A stretch of 64,000 nt of DNA, from assembly GCF_003425685.1 (NCBI RefSeq), contig NZ_QJKM01000020.1:1-64000 (forward strand), read 5' to 3'. Of the stretch, positions 17,268-25,778 are shown one piece after another. The notes beneath the pieces were generated by a model, which searched no databases, had not been told where the DNA came from, and saw nothing but the letters and a program-made list of their open reading frames with translations. The position numbers were made by a program, and so were the translations under genes. Position 1 is the first letter of the stretch; the number at the start of each line of letters is the position of its first letter. The stretch is from Rhizobium terrae. Its GTDB lineage: Bacteria > Pseudomonadota > Alphaproteobacteria > Rhizobiales > Rhizobiaceae.

Positions 17268-18320
17268 GTGGCGTTGAGCATGATGCGCGTTGTTGAGGTC
17301 GAAAAACCGGGCGGACCGGAGGTGCTGCAACTCGTCGAGCGTCCACGCCCCGTCGCCGGACCGGGCGAAGTGGTGGTCCGGGTCGCGGCCGCCGGGGTCA
17401 ACCGGCCGGATGTCCAGCAGCGGCGCGGACTTTATCCGCCGCCGCCTGGCGCGACGGAAATTCTCGGGCTCGATATTGCCGGAATCGTCGAGCAAATCGG
17501 GGAGAACGTGACAGGTGTCGCCGTCGGCGATGCAGTTTGCGCACTCACCAACGGCGGCGGGTATGCGGAATTCTGCGCCGTGCCCGCGGTCCAGTGCATG
17601 CCGCTCCCGCGCGGCCTGAATTTCGTCGAAGCGGCATCGCTTCCGGAAGTCTTCTTCACGGCGTGGAACAATCTGATCTGGCTGGCCCGCCTCGGCGAGG
17701 GCGAAACCCTGCTGATTCAGGGTGGCACGAGCGGCGTCGGCCTGGCCGGGATTCAGATCGCCCGACAGCTGCGCAATGCGACCGTCTATGTCACCGCCGG
17801 CAGCGAGGATAAACGCAAGGTCTGCACCGATATCGGCGCCGAGGCGGCGGTCGACTATCGCGGTGCCTGGGACGAGGAAATCCGCAAGCTGACCGACGGC
17901 GAGGGGGTCGACGTCATCCTCGATGCCCAGGCAGGTCCCTATACCCAGCGGCAGCTCGATCTGCTGAAATTCGACGGCCGGCTGGTGTTCATCGCCAGCC
18001 ATCTCGGCGAGACGGCGGAGGTCAACATCCGTTCGCTCGTCCGCCGCCGGCTGACCATGACCGGCTCGACGCTCCGGCCCCGTCCGCCTGCCTACAAGGG
18101 CCGGCTTGCGGCGGAGCTCGTCCGCGACGTCTGGCCGCTGATCGAAGATGGCCGAATTACCACCCGCATCCATGCGATCCTGCCCTTCGCGGACGTGGCG
18201 GAAGCGCATCGCATCCTCGATGCCAACCAGCAGATCGGCAAGGTCGTGCTGGCCGTCGATGCCGCTCTTGCAAGCGAAATACCGTCTTCGCCGCGCCGGG
18301 AGCGCATTGCCGCATGTTGA
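17268..18320 (+). CDS. Zinc-independent quinone oxidoreductase (MDR superfamily)
   Basis: NAD(P)H-dependent reductase of the medium-chain family, about 350 aa. GTG 17268 is 4 nt after GGAGG; ATG 17235, which overlaps the previous stop, and ATG 17280 are alternatives. The N-terminal GroES-like domain starts RVVEVEKPGGPEVL and contains ILGLDIAGIVEQIG. The Rossmann loop is GGTSGVGLAGIQIA, about residue 150. The structural zinc cysteines are absent, as in quinone oxidoreductases and enoyl reductases. In an operon with a MaoC hydratase and CoA ligase it may act on an enoyl or enone intermediate. It overlaps the next gene by 7 bp. Confidence 0.85.
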   Translation: MALSMMRVVEVEKPGGPEVLQLVERPRPVAGPGEVVVRVAAAGVNRPDVQQRRGLYPPPPGATEILGLDIAGIVEQIGENVTGVAVGDAVCALTNGGGYAEFCAVPAVQCMPLPRGLNFVEAASLPEVFFTAWNNLIWLARLGEGETLLIQGGTSGVGLAGIQIARQLRNATVYVTAGSEDKRKVCTDIGAEAAVDYRGAWDEEIRKLTDGEGVDVILDAQAGPYTQRQLDLLKFDGRLVFIASHLGETAEVNIRSLVRRRLTMTGSTLRPRPPAYKGRLAAELVRDVWPLIEDGRITTRIHAILPFADVAEAHRILDANQQIGKVVLAVDAALASEIPSSPRRERIAAC

Positions 18321-18772
18321 ATGTTGAAAAGGCCATCGACCTCAAAACCCACGTCGGCGGCAGTATCGGCATGTCGGACTGGCTGACGATCGAACAGGCG
18401 GCGATCGACGATTTCGCCCGGCTGACAGGTGACGACCACTGGATCCATGTGGATGTGGAGCGCGCCAAAAAGGAGATGCCGGGCGGCAGGACGATCGCCC
18501 ACGGGCTTTACATCCTCTCGCTGATCCCGGTCCTGCAGCGGCAGGTCTACAGAATCGAGAGGCGCGGCCGCGGCCTGAATTACGGCTACGAACGCGTCCG
18601 TTTCACGAGCCCGGTGCCGGTCCGGAGCCGGGTCCGCCTCAACCTCAATCTCGTCTCCGTCGAACCGCAGGGCGCGTTCACCCGCATCGAAACCGACGCG
18701 GTGATGGAACTGGAAAACTCTGAAAAGCCGGCCGCCGTCGCCCGCAACATAGTGCTGATCGCCGATGCCTGA
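18314..18772 (+). CDS. MaoC-like (R)-specific hydratase/dehydratase 1
   Basis: A hot-dog-fold enoyl-CoA hydratase-like protein, 152 aa. The hydratase motif region reads FARLTGDDHWIHVDVERA, with the conserved aspartate and histidine, followed by GRTIAHGLYILSLIP. It resembles the NodN/MaoC branch. It overlaps its upstream neighbour by 7 bp and its downstream neighbour by 8 bp, so translation is coupled. Together with the acyl-CoA synthetase it suggests that an unsaturated acid is activated to a CoA ester and then hydrated. Confidence 0.87.
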   Translation: MLNVEKAIDLKTHVGGSIGMSDWLTIEQAAIDDFARLTGDDHWIHVDVERAKKEMPGGRTIAHGLYILSLIPVLQRQVYRIERRGRGLNYGYERVRFTSPVPVRSRVRLNLNLVSVEPQGAFTRIETDAVMELENSEKPAAVARNIVLIADA

Positions 18773-20321
18773 GACGATGCCTTCCATCAGCCCGCCCCTC
18801 GTGGATGAGGGTTCCCTGATCCGCTTCATCCTCGAACGCGGCTTGACAAGCCCGGACAGTCCGGCCTTGACGTCCGGCGACCGCACGCTGACAAGCGGCG
18901 GCCTGCGCCGGCAGGTATTGGCCGCTGCTGGCGCGATCTCTGCCGCATGCGGTGGAAAGCCCGGCCGGATCGGGCTGCTGGGCACCAACAGCACCGACCT
19001 CGTCGTCGCCTATCTGGCAGGCATCGCGGCCGGCGGCTGCGCCGTGCCGCTGCCGGCTTCGGCGCATCCCTCGGCTTTGCGCGGAATGGTGGAGGATTGC
19101 GAGCCGTCGCTGATCTTCGCCGACAAAGGCGCGCTGCACCTCCTGGACGGCATGCCGGGCCAGACGGTGATTGGGCTCGATTTCGCGACGGACAACATCG
19201 TGCCGCTCAACGATTTCATCGGGTCGGCTCCACCGCTGGACGATGCGCCGCAGGCGGATCCTGCCGACGATTTCAACATCATCTACAGTTCCGGCACGAC
19301 CGGGCGGCCGAAGGGCATCGTCCATTCGCATTCGATGCGTTATCGGCAGACGGCGCGAAGCCTGTTCGGAATCGACGGATCGAGCGTGATGCTGCTCGCC
19401 ACCCCGCTTTATTCCAACACGACGCTGATGCCGCTTCTCGCTGCGCTCTTCCATGGCGGATATGCGGTGCTGATGCCGAAATTCGACGCGGAAGCCTATC
19501 TCGACCTTGCGGAGACGTTGCGCGGAACCCATACGATGCTGGTGCCGGTGCAGTACCAGCGCATCCTCGCCGCTGAAAGCTTTGCGCGGCGCGATCTCGG
19601 GTCGTTCAAGGTAAAACAGTCGACCGGCGCACCGATTGCGGCGACGGTCAAGCAGGAGCTTGTCACCCGCTGGCCAGGCCGTTTCCTGGAAGTCTATGGG
19701 CTGACCGAGGGTGGCTGCACCTGCATTCTCGATGCCGGCGCCCATCCCGAAAAGGCACATACGGTCGGCCGTCCGTCGGCCGGCAACGATATTCGGATCA
19801 TAGACGAAAACGGCAAAAGCGTCCCGACCGGCACGCGCGGAGAAATCATCGGCCGGTCGCCGATGATGATGTCGCGCTATTTCCGCAACGAGGCTGCAAC
19901 CGAAGCTTTCCGGTTCACGGATGCCGAAGGCACCGTCTTCCACCGCACCGGCGACATCGGCTTCTTCGACGAAGACGGGTTCCTCGTCCTGGTCGACCGC
20001 AAGAAGGACATGATCATTTCCGGCGGCTTCAACATCTATGCCTCGGACCTGGAAGAGACGCTGCTCGCCCATCCCGACGTGCTCGAAGCCGCCGTCATCG
20101 CGGTGCCGAGCGAGAAATGGGGCGAGACACCGCTCGGGCTGGTCGTGCCGAAACCGGGTGCCGCGCCCGACCCGGCCGGGCTTCTGGAATGGGCGAACGG
20201 CAGGCTCGGCAAGATGCAGCGTCTATCGGCCATCGAATTGCGTGACGGCCTGCCGCTCTCGCCGGTCGGCAAGGTGCTGAAGCAACAGCTGCGCGAACCT
20301 TATTGGGGGGACCGGACCTGA
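18765..20321 (+). CDS. AMP-binding acyl-CoA synthetase
   Basis: ATP-dependent CoA ligase of the ANL superfamily, 518 aa. The P-loop YSSGTTGRPKG is at residues 174-184, the A5 motif EVYGLTEGG in the middle, then RTGDIGFFDEDGFL and the hinge LVDRKKDMIISGG, and the catalytic lysine region GKVLKQQLR near the end. The usual length and all motifs are kept, so it should be active. It is last in the operon that starts at 16300. Members with this pattern activate fatty, aromatic or dicarboxylic acids; specificity is not readable here. It is the probable entry to the CoA-bound part of the pathway. Confidence 0.93.
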   Translation: MPETMPSISPPLVDEGSLIRFILERGLTSPDSPALTSGDRTLTSGGLRRQVLAAAGAISAACGGKPGRIGLLGTNSTDLVVAYLAGIAAGGCAVPLPASAHPSALRGMVEDCEPSLIFADKGALHLLDGMPGQTVIGLDFATDNIVPLNDFIGSAPPLDDAPQADPADDFNIIYSSGTTGRPKGIVHSHSMRYRQTARSLFGIDGSSVMLLATPLYSNTTLMPLLAALFHGGYAVLMPKFDAEAYLDLAETLRGTHTMLVPVQYQRILAAESFARRDLGSFKVKQSTGAPIAATVKQELVTRWPGRFLEVYGLTEGGCTCILDAGAHPEKAHTVGRPSAGNDIRIIDENGKSVPTGTRGEIIGRSPMMMSRYFRNEAATEAFRFTDAEGTVFHRTGDIGFFDEDGFLVLVDRKKDMIISGGFNIYASDLEETLLAHPDVLEAAVIAVPSEKWGETPLGLVVPKPGAAPDPAGLLEWANGRLGKMQRLSAIELRDGLPLSPVGKVLKQQLREPYWGDRT

Positions 20322-20390
20322 TCTGCGGCCCGGCTCACCGTTCGGGCAACTGCGGGCGGAAGCCCGCCAGACAGGTTTCACGAGGCTGTC

Positions 20391-20870
20391 TCAACGGGGC
20401 GGAGTGACTTCTGGAATGACGTCTGCGGCCGGCCGGGCCGGTACCTGACCGAGCGAGATCATGCTCATCACCACGTCACCATCCTGGTTCCTGACGCTGA
20501 CGCGCGTCTTGACGATGCCGTAGCCCGGCTTTTTCTCCGACCTTTCGAGCGCAGCGACCTCGCGCAGGACGCTCAACGTGTCGCCCGGCCGCACGGGCTT
20601 GCGCCATCTCAGCTCGTCTATCCCCATGCCGACCATCGGCGTTTCGCCGTAGGCGCCGCTTTCGACGAAGAGCTTCATCGAAAGCGCCGTCACCTGCCAA
20701 CCGCTGGCGATCAGACCGCCGAACCGACCGTTTGCCGCTGCCGCCGGATCGGTATGCATGGGCTGCGGATCGTATTCCCGGGCAAAACGGATGATATCCT
20801 CCTCGGACAGCGTGATGCTGGCGCTTTCCCAGGATTGCCCGACCACGAAATCCTCGAAGTACTTCCTCAT
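20391..20870 (-). CDS. MaoC-like (R)-specific hydratase/dehydratase 2
   Basis: A 159-residue MaoC-domain protein. ATG 20870 is preceded by GGAGAAATGAAC; longer versions lack a ribosome site. The catalytic pair is Asp34 and His39 in YDPQPMHTDP, followed by FGGLIASGWQVTAL and the LRWRKPVRPGDTL strand, the standard single hot-dog layout. It is more like classic MaoC enoyl hydratases than the 18314 gene and the two are not recent copies, so two different hydration steps may exist. It is transcribed divergently from the third TctC-type gene, with a candidate operator between them. Confidence 0.9.
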   Translation of the reverse strand: MRKYFEDFVVGQSWESASITLSEEDIIRFAREYDPQPMHTDPAAAANGRFGGLIASGWQVTALSMKLFVESGAYGETPMVGMGIDELRWRKPVRPGDTLSVLREVAALERSEKKPGYGIVKTRVSVRNQDGDVVMSMISLGQVPARPAADVIPEVTPPR

Positions 20871-20962
20871 GTTCATTTCTCCACTAAAATCCATTTCGCC
20901 CGACCGCGCTTCCGACGGCATAGTGGGTTCGGCCCGTTTCGTCTGGTAGCCTTGGTTTTCAA

Positions 20963-20977
20963 TTCCACTGTTCGAAA
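20963..20977. promoter_or_regulatory. Candidate operator 8 (TTCCA-N5-CGAAA)
   Basis: Inverted repeat TTCCA-ctgtt-CGAAA in the divergent promoter, 92 bp from the MaoC start and 82 bp from the TctC start. The left half and most of the spacer match operator 3. Confidence 0.45.
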
Positions 20978-21059
20978 CGCTCCGGGCAATTTTTTGCAAT
21001 CGAGGAGAACGGCTGTCAGGATGGGATCACTGGAAACGCCATGCTTGAGGGAGGGGTTT

Positions 21060-22037
21060 ATGGCTGCCTGGAAAAGATGGATGAGGAATGGACTGGCCGC
21101 GTTGACCGCCGTGCTGGCAAATGCGGCGGGCGTCTGGGCGGCAGACCAGTATCCCATTCCGACGGTGCGCATGATCGTGCCCTATGCGCCGGGCGGTGGC
21201 GGCGACATCACCGGCCGCATGATCGCGGAGGAGATCAGCAGGCGCCTGAAGACGACGGTGGTCATCGAGAATATCGGCGGCGCCAGCGGCACGATCGGCA
21301 CGGAAAAGGCGGCCCGCGCCAAGCCGGACGGAGCGACGCTGCTTCTCGCCGGCAGCGCCATCTTCACAACCGCGCCGCATATCACCAAGATCGGCTTCGA
21401 CCCGCTCAAGGATTTCGTCGCCATTGCCAATGTCAGCGAATCCGTGCGCATGCTGAGCGTACCGCCGGGTCTCGGGGTGAAAAACTACCAGGAACTGGTT
21501 GCCTATGGAAAAGCCAATCCGGGCGTCCTGAACTACGCCTCGGTCGGCGTCGGTTCGACCGGCCATATCATCGGTGTCGATTTCCTGCGCAGCGCCGGCG
21601 TCAATGCGCGGCATATTCCCTATAGCGGCGCATCGCAGGCAGTCCAGGCGCTGCTTTCCGGCGACGTACAGTTCGTGATCGACGCAATGGTCATTCCGCC
21701 GTCACGGGAGGGCAAGCTCGTGCCGATCGCCGTGCCGGGCGAAGCGCGCCTGCCGGATTTTCCGAATGTCCCGACGTTCAGGGAAGTGGGCTTGAAGGAC
21801 ATCCGCTCCGGCGGCTGGCAGGCGGTCATGGCCCCTGCCGGCACCCCGAAGGAACTGGTCGCGATGATCGAGAAAGCGTTGAAGGATGCCGATGGCAGCC
21901 CGGAATTCCGCGCCGCTCTCACCCGTGCCGGCTTCTCGCCCCGTTTCCGCACCGGCGTACAGCTGCAGCAGGAACTGGAGGCGGAATATGCCTATTTCGG
22001 CGAGCTCCTGAAGAGCATGGATCTCAACAAGAAATAA
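21060..22037 (+). CDS. TctC/Bug-family periplasmic substrate-binding protein 3
   Basis: The third organic-acid receptor of the block, 325 aa. ATG 21060 follows GAGGGAGGGG. The leader is Sec-type (KRWMRNGLAALTAVLANAAGVWAA), without twin arginines, unlike the other two. The core MIVPYAPGGGGDITGRM and IPYSGASQAVQALLSG loop identify the family. It is clearly more distant from proteins 1 and 2 than they are from each other. It lies on the opposite strand from, and 1.6 kb away from, the second TctBA pair, which is its likely membrane partner. Confidence 0.92.
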   Translation: MAAWKRWMRNGLAALTAVLANAAGVWAADQYPIPTVRMIVPYAPGGGGDITGRMIAEEISRRLKTTVVIENIGGASGTIGTEKAARAKPDGATLLLAGSAIFTTAPHITKIGFDPLKDFVAIANVSESVRMLSVPPGLGVKNYQELVAYGKANPGVLNYASVGVGSTGHIIGVDFLRSAGVNARHIPYSGASQAVQALLSGDVQFVIDAMVIPPSREGKLVPIAVPGEARLPDFPNVPTFREVGLKDIRSGGWQAVMAPAGTPKELVAMIEKALKDADGSPEFRAALTRAGFSPRFRTGVQLQQELEAEYAYFGELLKSMDLNKK

Positions 22038-22072
22038 CCGCCCGAGCCGTCCGGATAATGACCGCCATACCC

Positions 22073-22104
22073 GATACGCGCCATCTGCTGGCGCGTATCG
22101 TTTT
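22073..22104 (+). terminator. Strong hairpin with short T tail
   Basis: Perfect 10-bp stem GATACGCGCC/GGCGCGTATC with a 7-nt loop, followed by GTTTT, 35 bp after the TctC stop and just before the MmgE/PrpD gene. It may end the transcript or limit read-through into the next gene. Confidence 0.75.
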
Positions 22105-22128
22105 CATGTAAGAGACAAGGATCGACCC

Positions 22129-23532
22129 ATGCTCGACAGGCGTTCCGCCACCCCGACCCTCAGCGCCGCCGCCGCCGAATGGATGACGGGATTTTCGTTC
22201 GATGCCGTTCCCGAGGCCGTCTTGGAGAATACCAGGCTGCGGATCCTGGACGTGATCGGCGTCATGATCGCCTCGAGCGGTCTTGAAGTCGTGTCGGCCG
22301 CAAAACGCGCGATGACGGAGTCGGACGGTGGGCGGGGGAGCGCATTTTCGGTAACCGACGCCGCATCGATGACCCCCGCCGCTGCCGCGTTCGTCAACGG
22401 CGTCCTGTCGTCCGTTCTGGAATTCGACGACACCCATATCCAGTCGAACATCCACCCGACCGGCGTCGTGCTGTCGGCTCTGCTGCCGGAATGCGAGCGG
22501 CTCGGCCTTTCGGGCAGGAACCTCGTCGAGGCTTTGCTCATCGGCAGTGAACTGCTGTGTCGCCTCGGTCTGGTCTCGCCGATCCGGATGCACGAAGTGG
22601 GTTTTCATCCGAGCTCAGTCTACGGTGTTTTCGGCGCAGTTTGGGGGCTGGCGCATCTTCGACGCTTTTCGGTCGAGCAAACCGTCGATGCGATCGGCGC
22701 GGCCGCTAGCCTGTCGGCGGGCTCGATCGCTTCCTTCGAGGACGGCACGTCCACCAAAACCCTGCATGTCGGCATGGCGGCCTCGGCGGCGATCCGCGCC
22801 GCGGCGCTGGCAAGCCAGGGCATTTCCGGCCCGCATCCGGTCTTCGAGGGCAAGTTCGGCTGGTTCGGGAGCTATTTCCAGTCCCGTCCGGAATTTCGGT
22901 TCTCGGCCCTGACGGATGAACTCGGCGAACGATGGGAGGTACTCAACATTGCCTCCAAGGCACATCCTTGCGCCTATACGATGATCCCGTTCATCGCCGC
23001 GACGATCGCACTTCGCGATGCCCACGGCATCAAGCCGGAGGACGTGGAGGTCATATACTGCGATATCATGCCCCGGTCCTTCGCGACCGTCTGCGAACCG
23101 GCCGAGGAAAAGCGCCGGCCGCGCACCTCGTGGCATGGGCGCATCAGCCTGCAGCACACCGTTGCCGAGGCGCTGGTGCTCGGCCGGATGGACAAGGATG
23201 CCTATGCGCCGGAGAGCCTTGCCCATCCGGTCATCAATGCCGTGGCCGACCGGGTGGTCCACCGGCCGGACATGGTAGCGGCTGCCGATATCAGCCGCTC
23301 GCGCGCGGCGGTGACGATCCGCATGAAGGATGGGCGCGAGTTTTCCCATACCATCGATGACATGCCGGGAACCCGCCGCAATCCGATCACGCGGGAGGGG
23401 TACCTCCGGAAGTTCCGGGCAAATGTCCGCGGCGTGATCTCGCAAGCGGCCGGCGAGGAACTGGCCGCTTCTCTGCTCAATCTCGACGAGGTCGATGACC
23501 TTGGCGCGCTGTTTCGAACTCTGCGCCGGTAA
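22129..23532 (+). CDS. MmgE/PrpD family protein
   Basis: 467 aa, the normal length for the MmgE/PrpD family. Known members are 2-methylcitrate dehydratase, cis-aconitate decarboxylase and some racemases or epimerases. The helical domain begins WMTGFSFDAVPEAVLENTRLRILDVIGVM and includes the family stretch FVNGVLSSVLEFDDTH and the His-rich SNIHPTGV loop; KAHPCAYTMIPFI introduces the small domain. It follows the third TctC gene in the same direction but a strong hairpin lies between. A dehydration or decarboxylation of a tricarboxylic-type acid would fit the transporter class, but the exact reaction cannot be fixed. Confidence 0.87.
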   Translation: MLDRRSATPTLSAAAAEWMTGFSFDAVPEAVLENTRLRILDVIGVMIASSGLEVVSAAKRAMTESDGGRGSAFSVTDAASMTPAAAAFVNGVLSSVLEFDDTHIQSNIHPTGVVLSALLPECERLGLSGRNLVEALLIGSELLCRLGLVSPIRMHEVGFHPSSVYGVFGAVWGLAHLRRFSVEQTVDAIGAAASLSAGSIASFEDGTSTKTLHVGMAASAAIRAAALASQGISGPHPVFEGKFGWFGSYFQSRPEFRFSALTDELGERWEVLNIASKAHPCAYTMIPFIAATIALRDAHGIKPEDVEVIYCDIMPRSFATVCEPAEEKRRPRTSWHGRISLQHTVAEALVLGRMDKDAYAPESLAHPVINAVADRVVHRPDMVAAADISRSRAAVTIRMKDGREFSHTIDDMPGTRRNPITREGYLRKFRANVRGVISQAAGEELAASLLNLDEVDDLGALFRTLRR

Positions 23533-23622
23533 CGCCATTGTTCGCGTTCGACAAGGGCTTGCGGCCGGGACATCCTTCGATGTCCCGGTCTCTTCGTCTT
23601 GGGAGGACGATCGAGCCCTGCC

Positions 23623-25122
23623 TCAATCCGCCGCTTCCTGCGCACCCTTTCGTACGAAGGACGTGGTGGCGGCGAGCAGGATGGCGATGCCGAGCACCAC
23701 GAAGGTCAGGCTGATCGGGCGGTTGATGAAGGTCATCGGGTCGCCGCGCGAGAGCGACAGGGCGCGCCTGAAATTCTCCTCGAACATCGGCCCGAGCACG
23801 AAGCCGAGAATGAACATGGCGAGGCTGCAGTCGGCCCGCTTCAGGAGATAACCGACGGCCCCGAAGATGACGAGCGTCAGGATCTGCAGCGACGAGAAGC
23901 CGATCGAATAGACGCCGACGCAGGCGAACGCGAGGACGAAGAGGTAGAGCCAGTGATAGGGCACGGTGAGCAGCTTCACCCAGAGCCCGATCAGCGGCAG
24001 GTTGAGGATGACCAGCATCAGGTTGCCGATCCACATCGAACCGACCAGCCCCCAGAAGAGCTGCGGATTGTTGGTGATCATGCTCGGCCCCGGATTGACG
24101 CCCTGGATCAGCAGCGCGCCGAGGAAGAGCGCCATGACCGGGCTGCCGGGCACGCCGAGCATGAGGGTCGGGATGAAGGCGGTCTGCGAGGCGGCATTGT
24201 TGGCCGCTTCGGGAGCCGCGACACCTTCCACCGCGCCGCTGCCGAAACGACCGGGCTGTTTCGAGATGCTTTTTTCCACCATGTAGGCGGAGAACGAACT
24301 CATCGCGAGGCCGGCGCCCGGTAACATGCCGAGGAACGAGCCGAGGGCGGTGCCGCGCAGCGCTGCCGGCCAGGCCAGGCGAAATTCCTCGCGGCTTGGC
24401 CACAGACGCCCCACTTTCGAGGTGACGAGTTCCGGCGTCGCCGTGCTGCCGATCGTTGTGATGATTTCCGAAACCGCGAAGAGGCCGACTGCGAGCACCG
24501 CGAAATCGATGCCGTCGCGCAACTCGGCGATTCCGAAGGTGAAGCGGAAGACGCCGGAAGCGACGTCGGCGCCGGCAAGTCCGAGAAGCACGCCGAGTAC
24601 TGCCGAGCCGATGCCTTTGATGAAACCGCCCTTGGCGATCGAGGCGGTGGCGATGAGCGCGCAGAAGACGAGGGCGGCATATTCCGCCGAGCCGAACTTT
24701 GCCGCGACGGAGGCCATGGCGGGTGCGGCGAGCGCGATCAGCAGCGTGCCGACGGTACCGGCGAAGAAGGAGCCGAGCGCGGCGATGGCGAGTGCCGAGC
24801 CCGCTCGGCCCTGCCGCGCCATCTGGTAGCCGTCGAGACAGGTGACGGCCGAGGAGGCTTCGCCGGGCAGATTGAGCAGGATCGAGGTCGTCGATCCGCC
24901 ATAAGCGGCGCCGTAATAGATGCCGGCGAGCAGGATCACCGAACCCTCCGGCGGCAGGCCGAAGGTCAAGGGCAGGAGCAGCGAGATGGTGATGATCGGG
25001 CCGACGCCCGGCAGCACGCCGATTGCGGTTCCGAGCGTCACGCCGAGAAGGCAATAGAAGAGATTGTCGATACTGGCTGCGACCTGCAGACCGAGAGCGA
25101 TGGACGAAACGAAATCCGGCAC
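23623..25122 (-). CDS. TctA-family large membrane subunit of a TTT transporter, second copy
   Basis: This is the second large permease subunit, 499 aa. The start is GTG 25122, one base after the TctB stop, with TGGAG 9 nt upstream. It carries the TctA signatures GVLPGVGPIITIS and YGGSTTSILLNLPGEA and the repeated GMLPGAGLAMSSF/GVPGSPVMAL in the second half. It diverges substantially from the first TctA, so it is not a recent duplicate. It ends convergently with the MmgE/PrpD gene, 90 bp apart. Confidence 0.93.
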   Translation of the reverse strand: MPDFVSSIALGLQVAASIDNLFYCLLGVTLGTAIGVLPGVGPIITISLLLPLTFGLPPEGSVILLAGIYYGAAYGGSTTSILLNLPGEASSAVTCLDGYQMARQGRAGSALAIAALGSFFAGTVGTLLIALAAPAMASVAAKFGSAEYAALVFCALIATASIAKGGFIKGIGSAVLGVLLGLAGADVASGVFRFTFGIAELRDGIDFAVLAVGLFAVSEIITTIGSTATPELVTSKVGRLWPSREEFRLAWPAALRGTALGSFLGMLPGAGLAMSSFSAYMVEKSISKQPGRFGSGAVEGVAAPEAANNAASQTAFIPTLMLGVPGSPVMALFLGALLIQGVNPGPSMITNNPQLFWGLVGSMWIGNLMLVILNLPLIGLWVKLLTVPYHWLYLFVLAFACVGVYSIGFSSLQILTLVIFGAVGYLLKRADCSLAMFILGFVLGPMFEENFRRALSLSRGDPMTFINRPISLTFVVLGIAILLAATTSFVRKGAQEAAD

Positions 25123-25123
25123 G

Positions 25124-25582
25124 TCAGAAGCTCCAGTCGAAGAGATGGAAGGGAATGCCCAGGCCGATGTGGAAAATTCCGAGGATGACGGCGACGATCG
25201 CCAGGACGAGGATCGGCAGTTCCCTGGCTCGGCCGCGTTTATCCGCAAGCCAGCCGATTCCGACGAGCGCCGCGACGCCGGGCAGCAGTCCGAGGCGATC
25301 GATCAGCAGGCCGAAGACCAGCAGAGCCGCGAGGATCGTCAGGAAAGGCCTGATTTCTCCACGCGGGATGAGGGCGGTTGCCGCCGCGCCGGCATTTGCC
25401 ATTGTGGTCTGCAAAATGAGCGCGACGCCGAAGATGAAGAGCGTCGTGCCGAGCAGCACGGGGAGCGCGCCAGGCCCCATTTCCGAAAGGCTGCCGAAGC
25501 CGTAATCCAGGCCGAGATAGACGGCGATGCCGCCGATCCCGACGAACAGGATGCCGACCGCATGGTCTGCATGGAATGTCAT
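25124..25582 (-). CDS. TctB-family small membrane subunit of a TTT transporter, second copy
   Basis: 152 aa with four hydrophobic segments. ATG 25582 is preceded by GGGACGG; a TTG 12 bp further up lies in that same ribosome site and is not used. The motif SEMGPGALPVLLG after the first membrane segment is the TctB signature. It is directly coupled to the following TctA gene. Its promoter region carries a candidate operator at 25764. Confidence 0.85.
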   Translation of the reverse strand: MTFHADHAVGILFVGIGGIAVYLGLDYGFGSLSEMGPGALPVLLGTTLFIFGVALILQTTMANAGAAATALIPRGEIRPFLTILAALLVFGLLIDRLGLLPGVAALVGIGWLADKRGRARELPILVLAIVAVILGIFHIGLGIPFHLFDWSF

Positions 25583-25763
25583 GATCCGTCCCAATGTTGT
25601 CTGTGCGCCGGCCGCCCATTCAAGACCGGGAGCAATGTGACGACCATAGCGATCGATCGCCGGATTCCATGCTCTCGTTTGACCTGGGGGGCGTCCGTAA
25701 CCCTCCTCCGATATCTCCGGCTACCTTATAAATTGACCGCCGCGCAAAGGAAAAAGGTCCACG

Positions 25764-25778
25764 TTCCGATGATCGAAA
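25764..25778. promoter_or_regulatory. Candidate operator 9 (TTCCG-N5-CGAAA)
   Basis: Inverted repeat CGTTCCG-atgat-CGAAACG (7-bp arms, one mismatch), 181 bp before the second TctB start. It is the rightmost copy of the motif and marks the likely right edge of the regulon. Confidence 0.5.
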
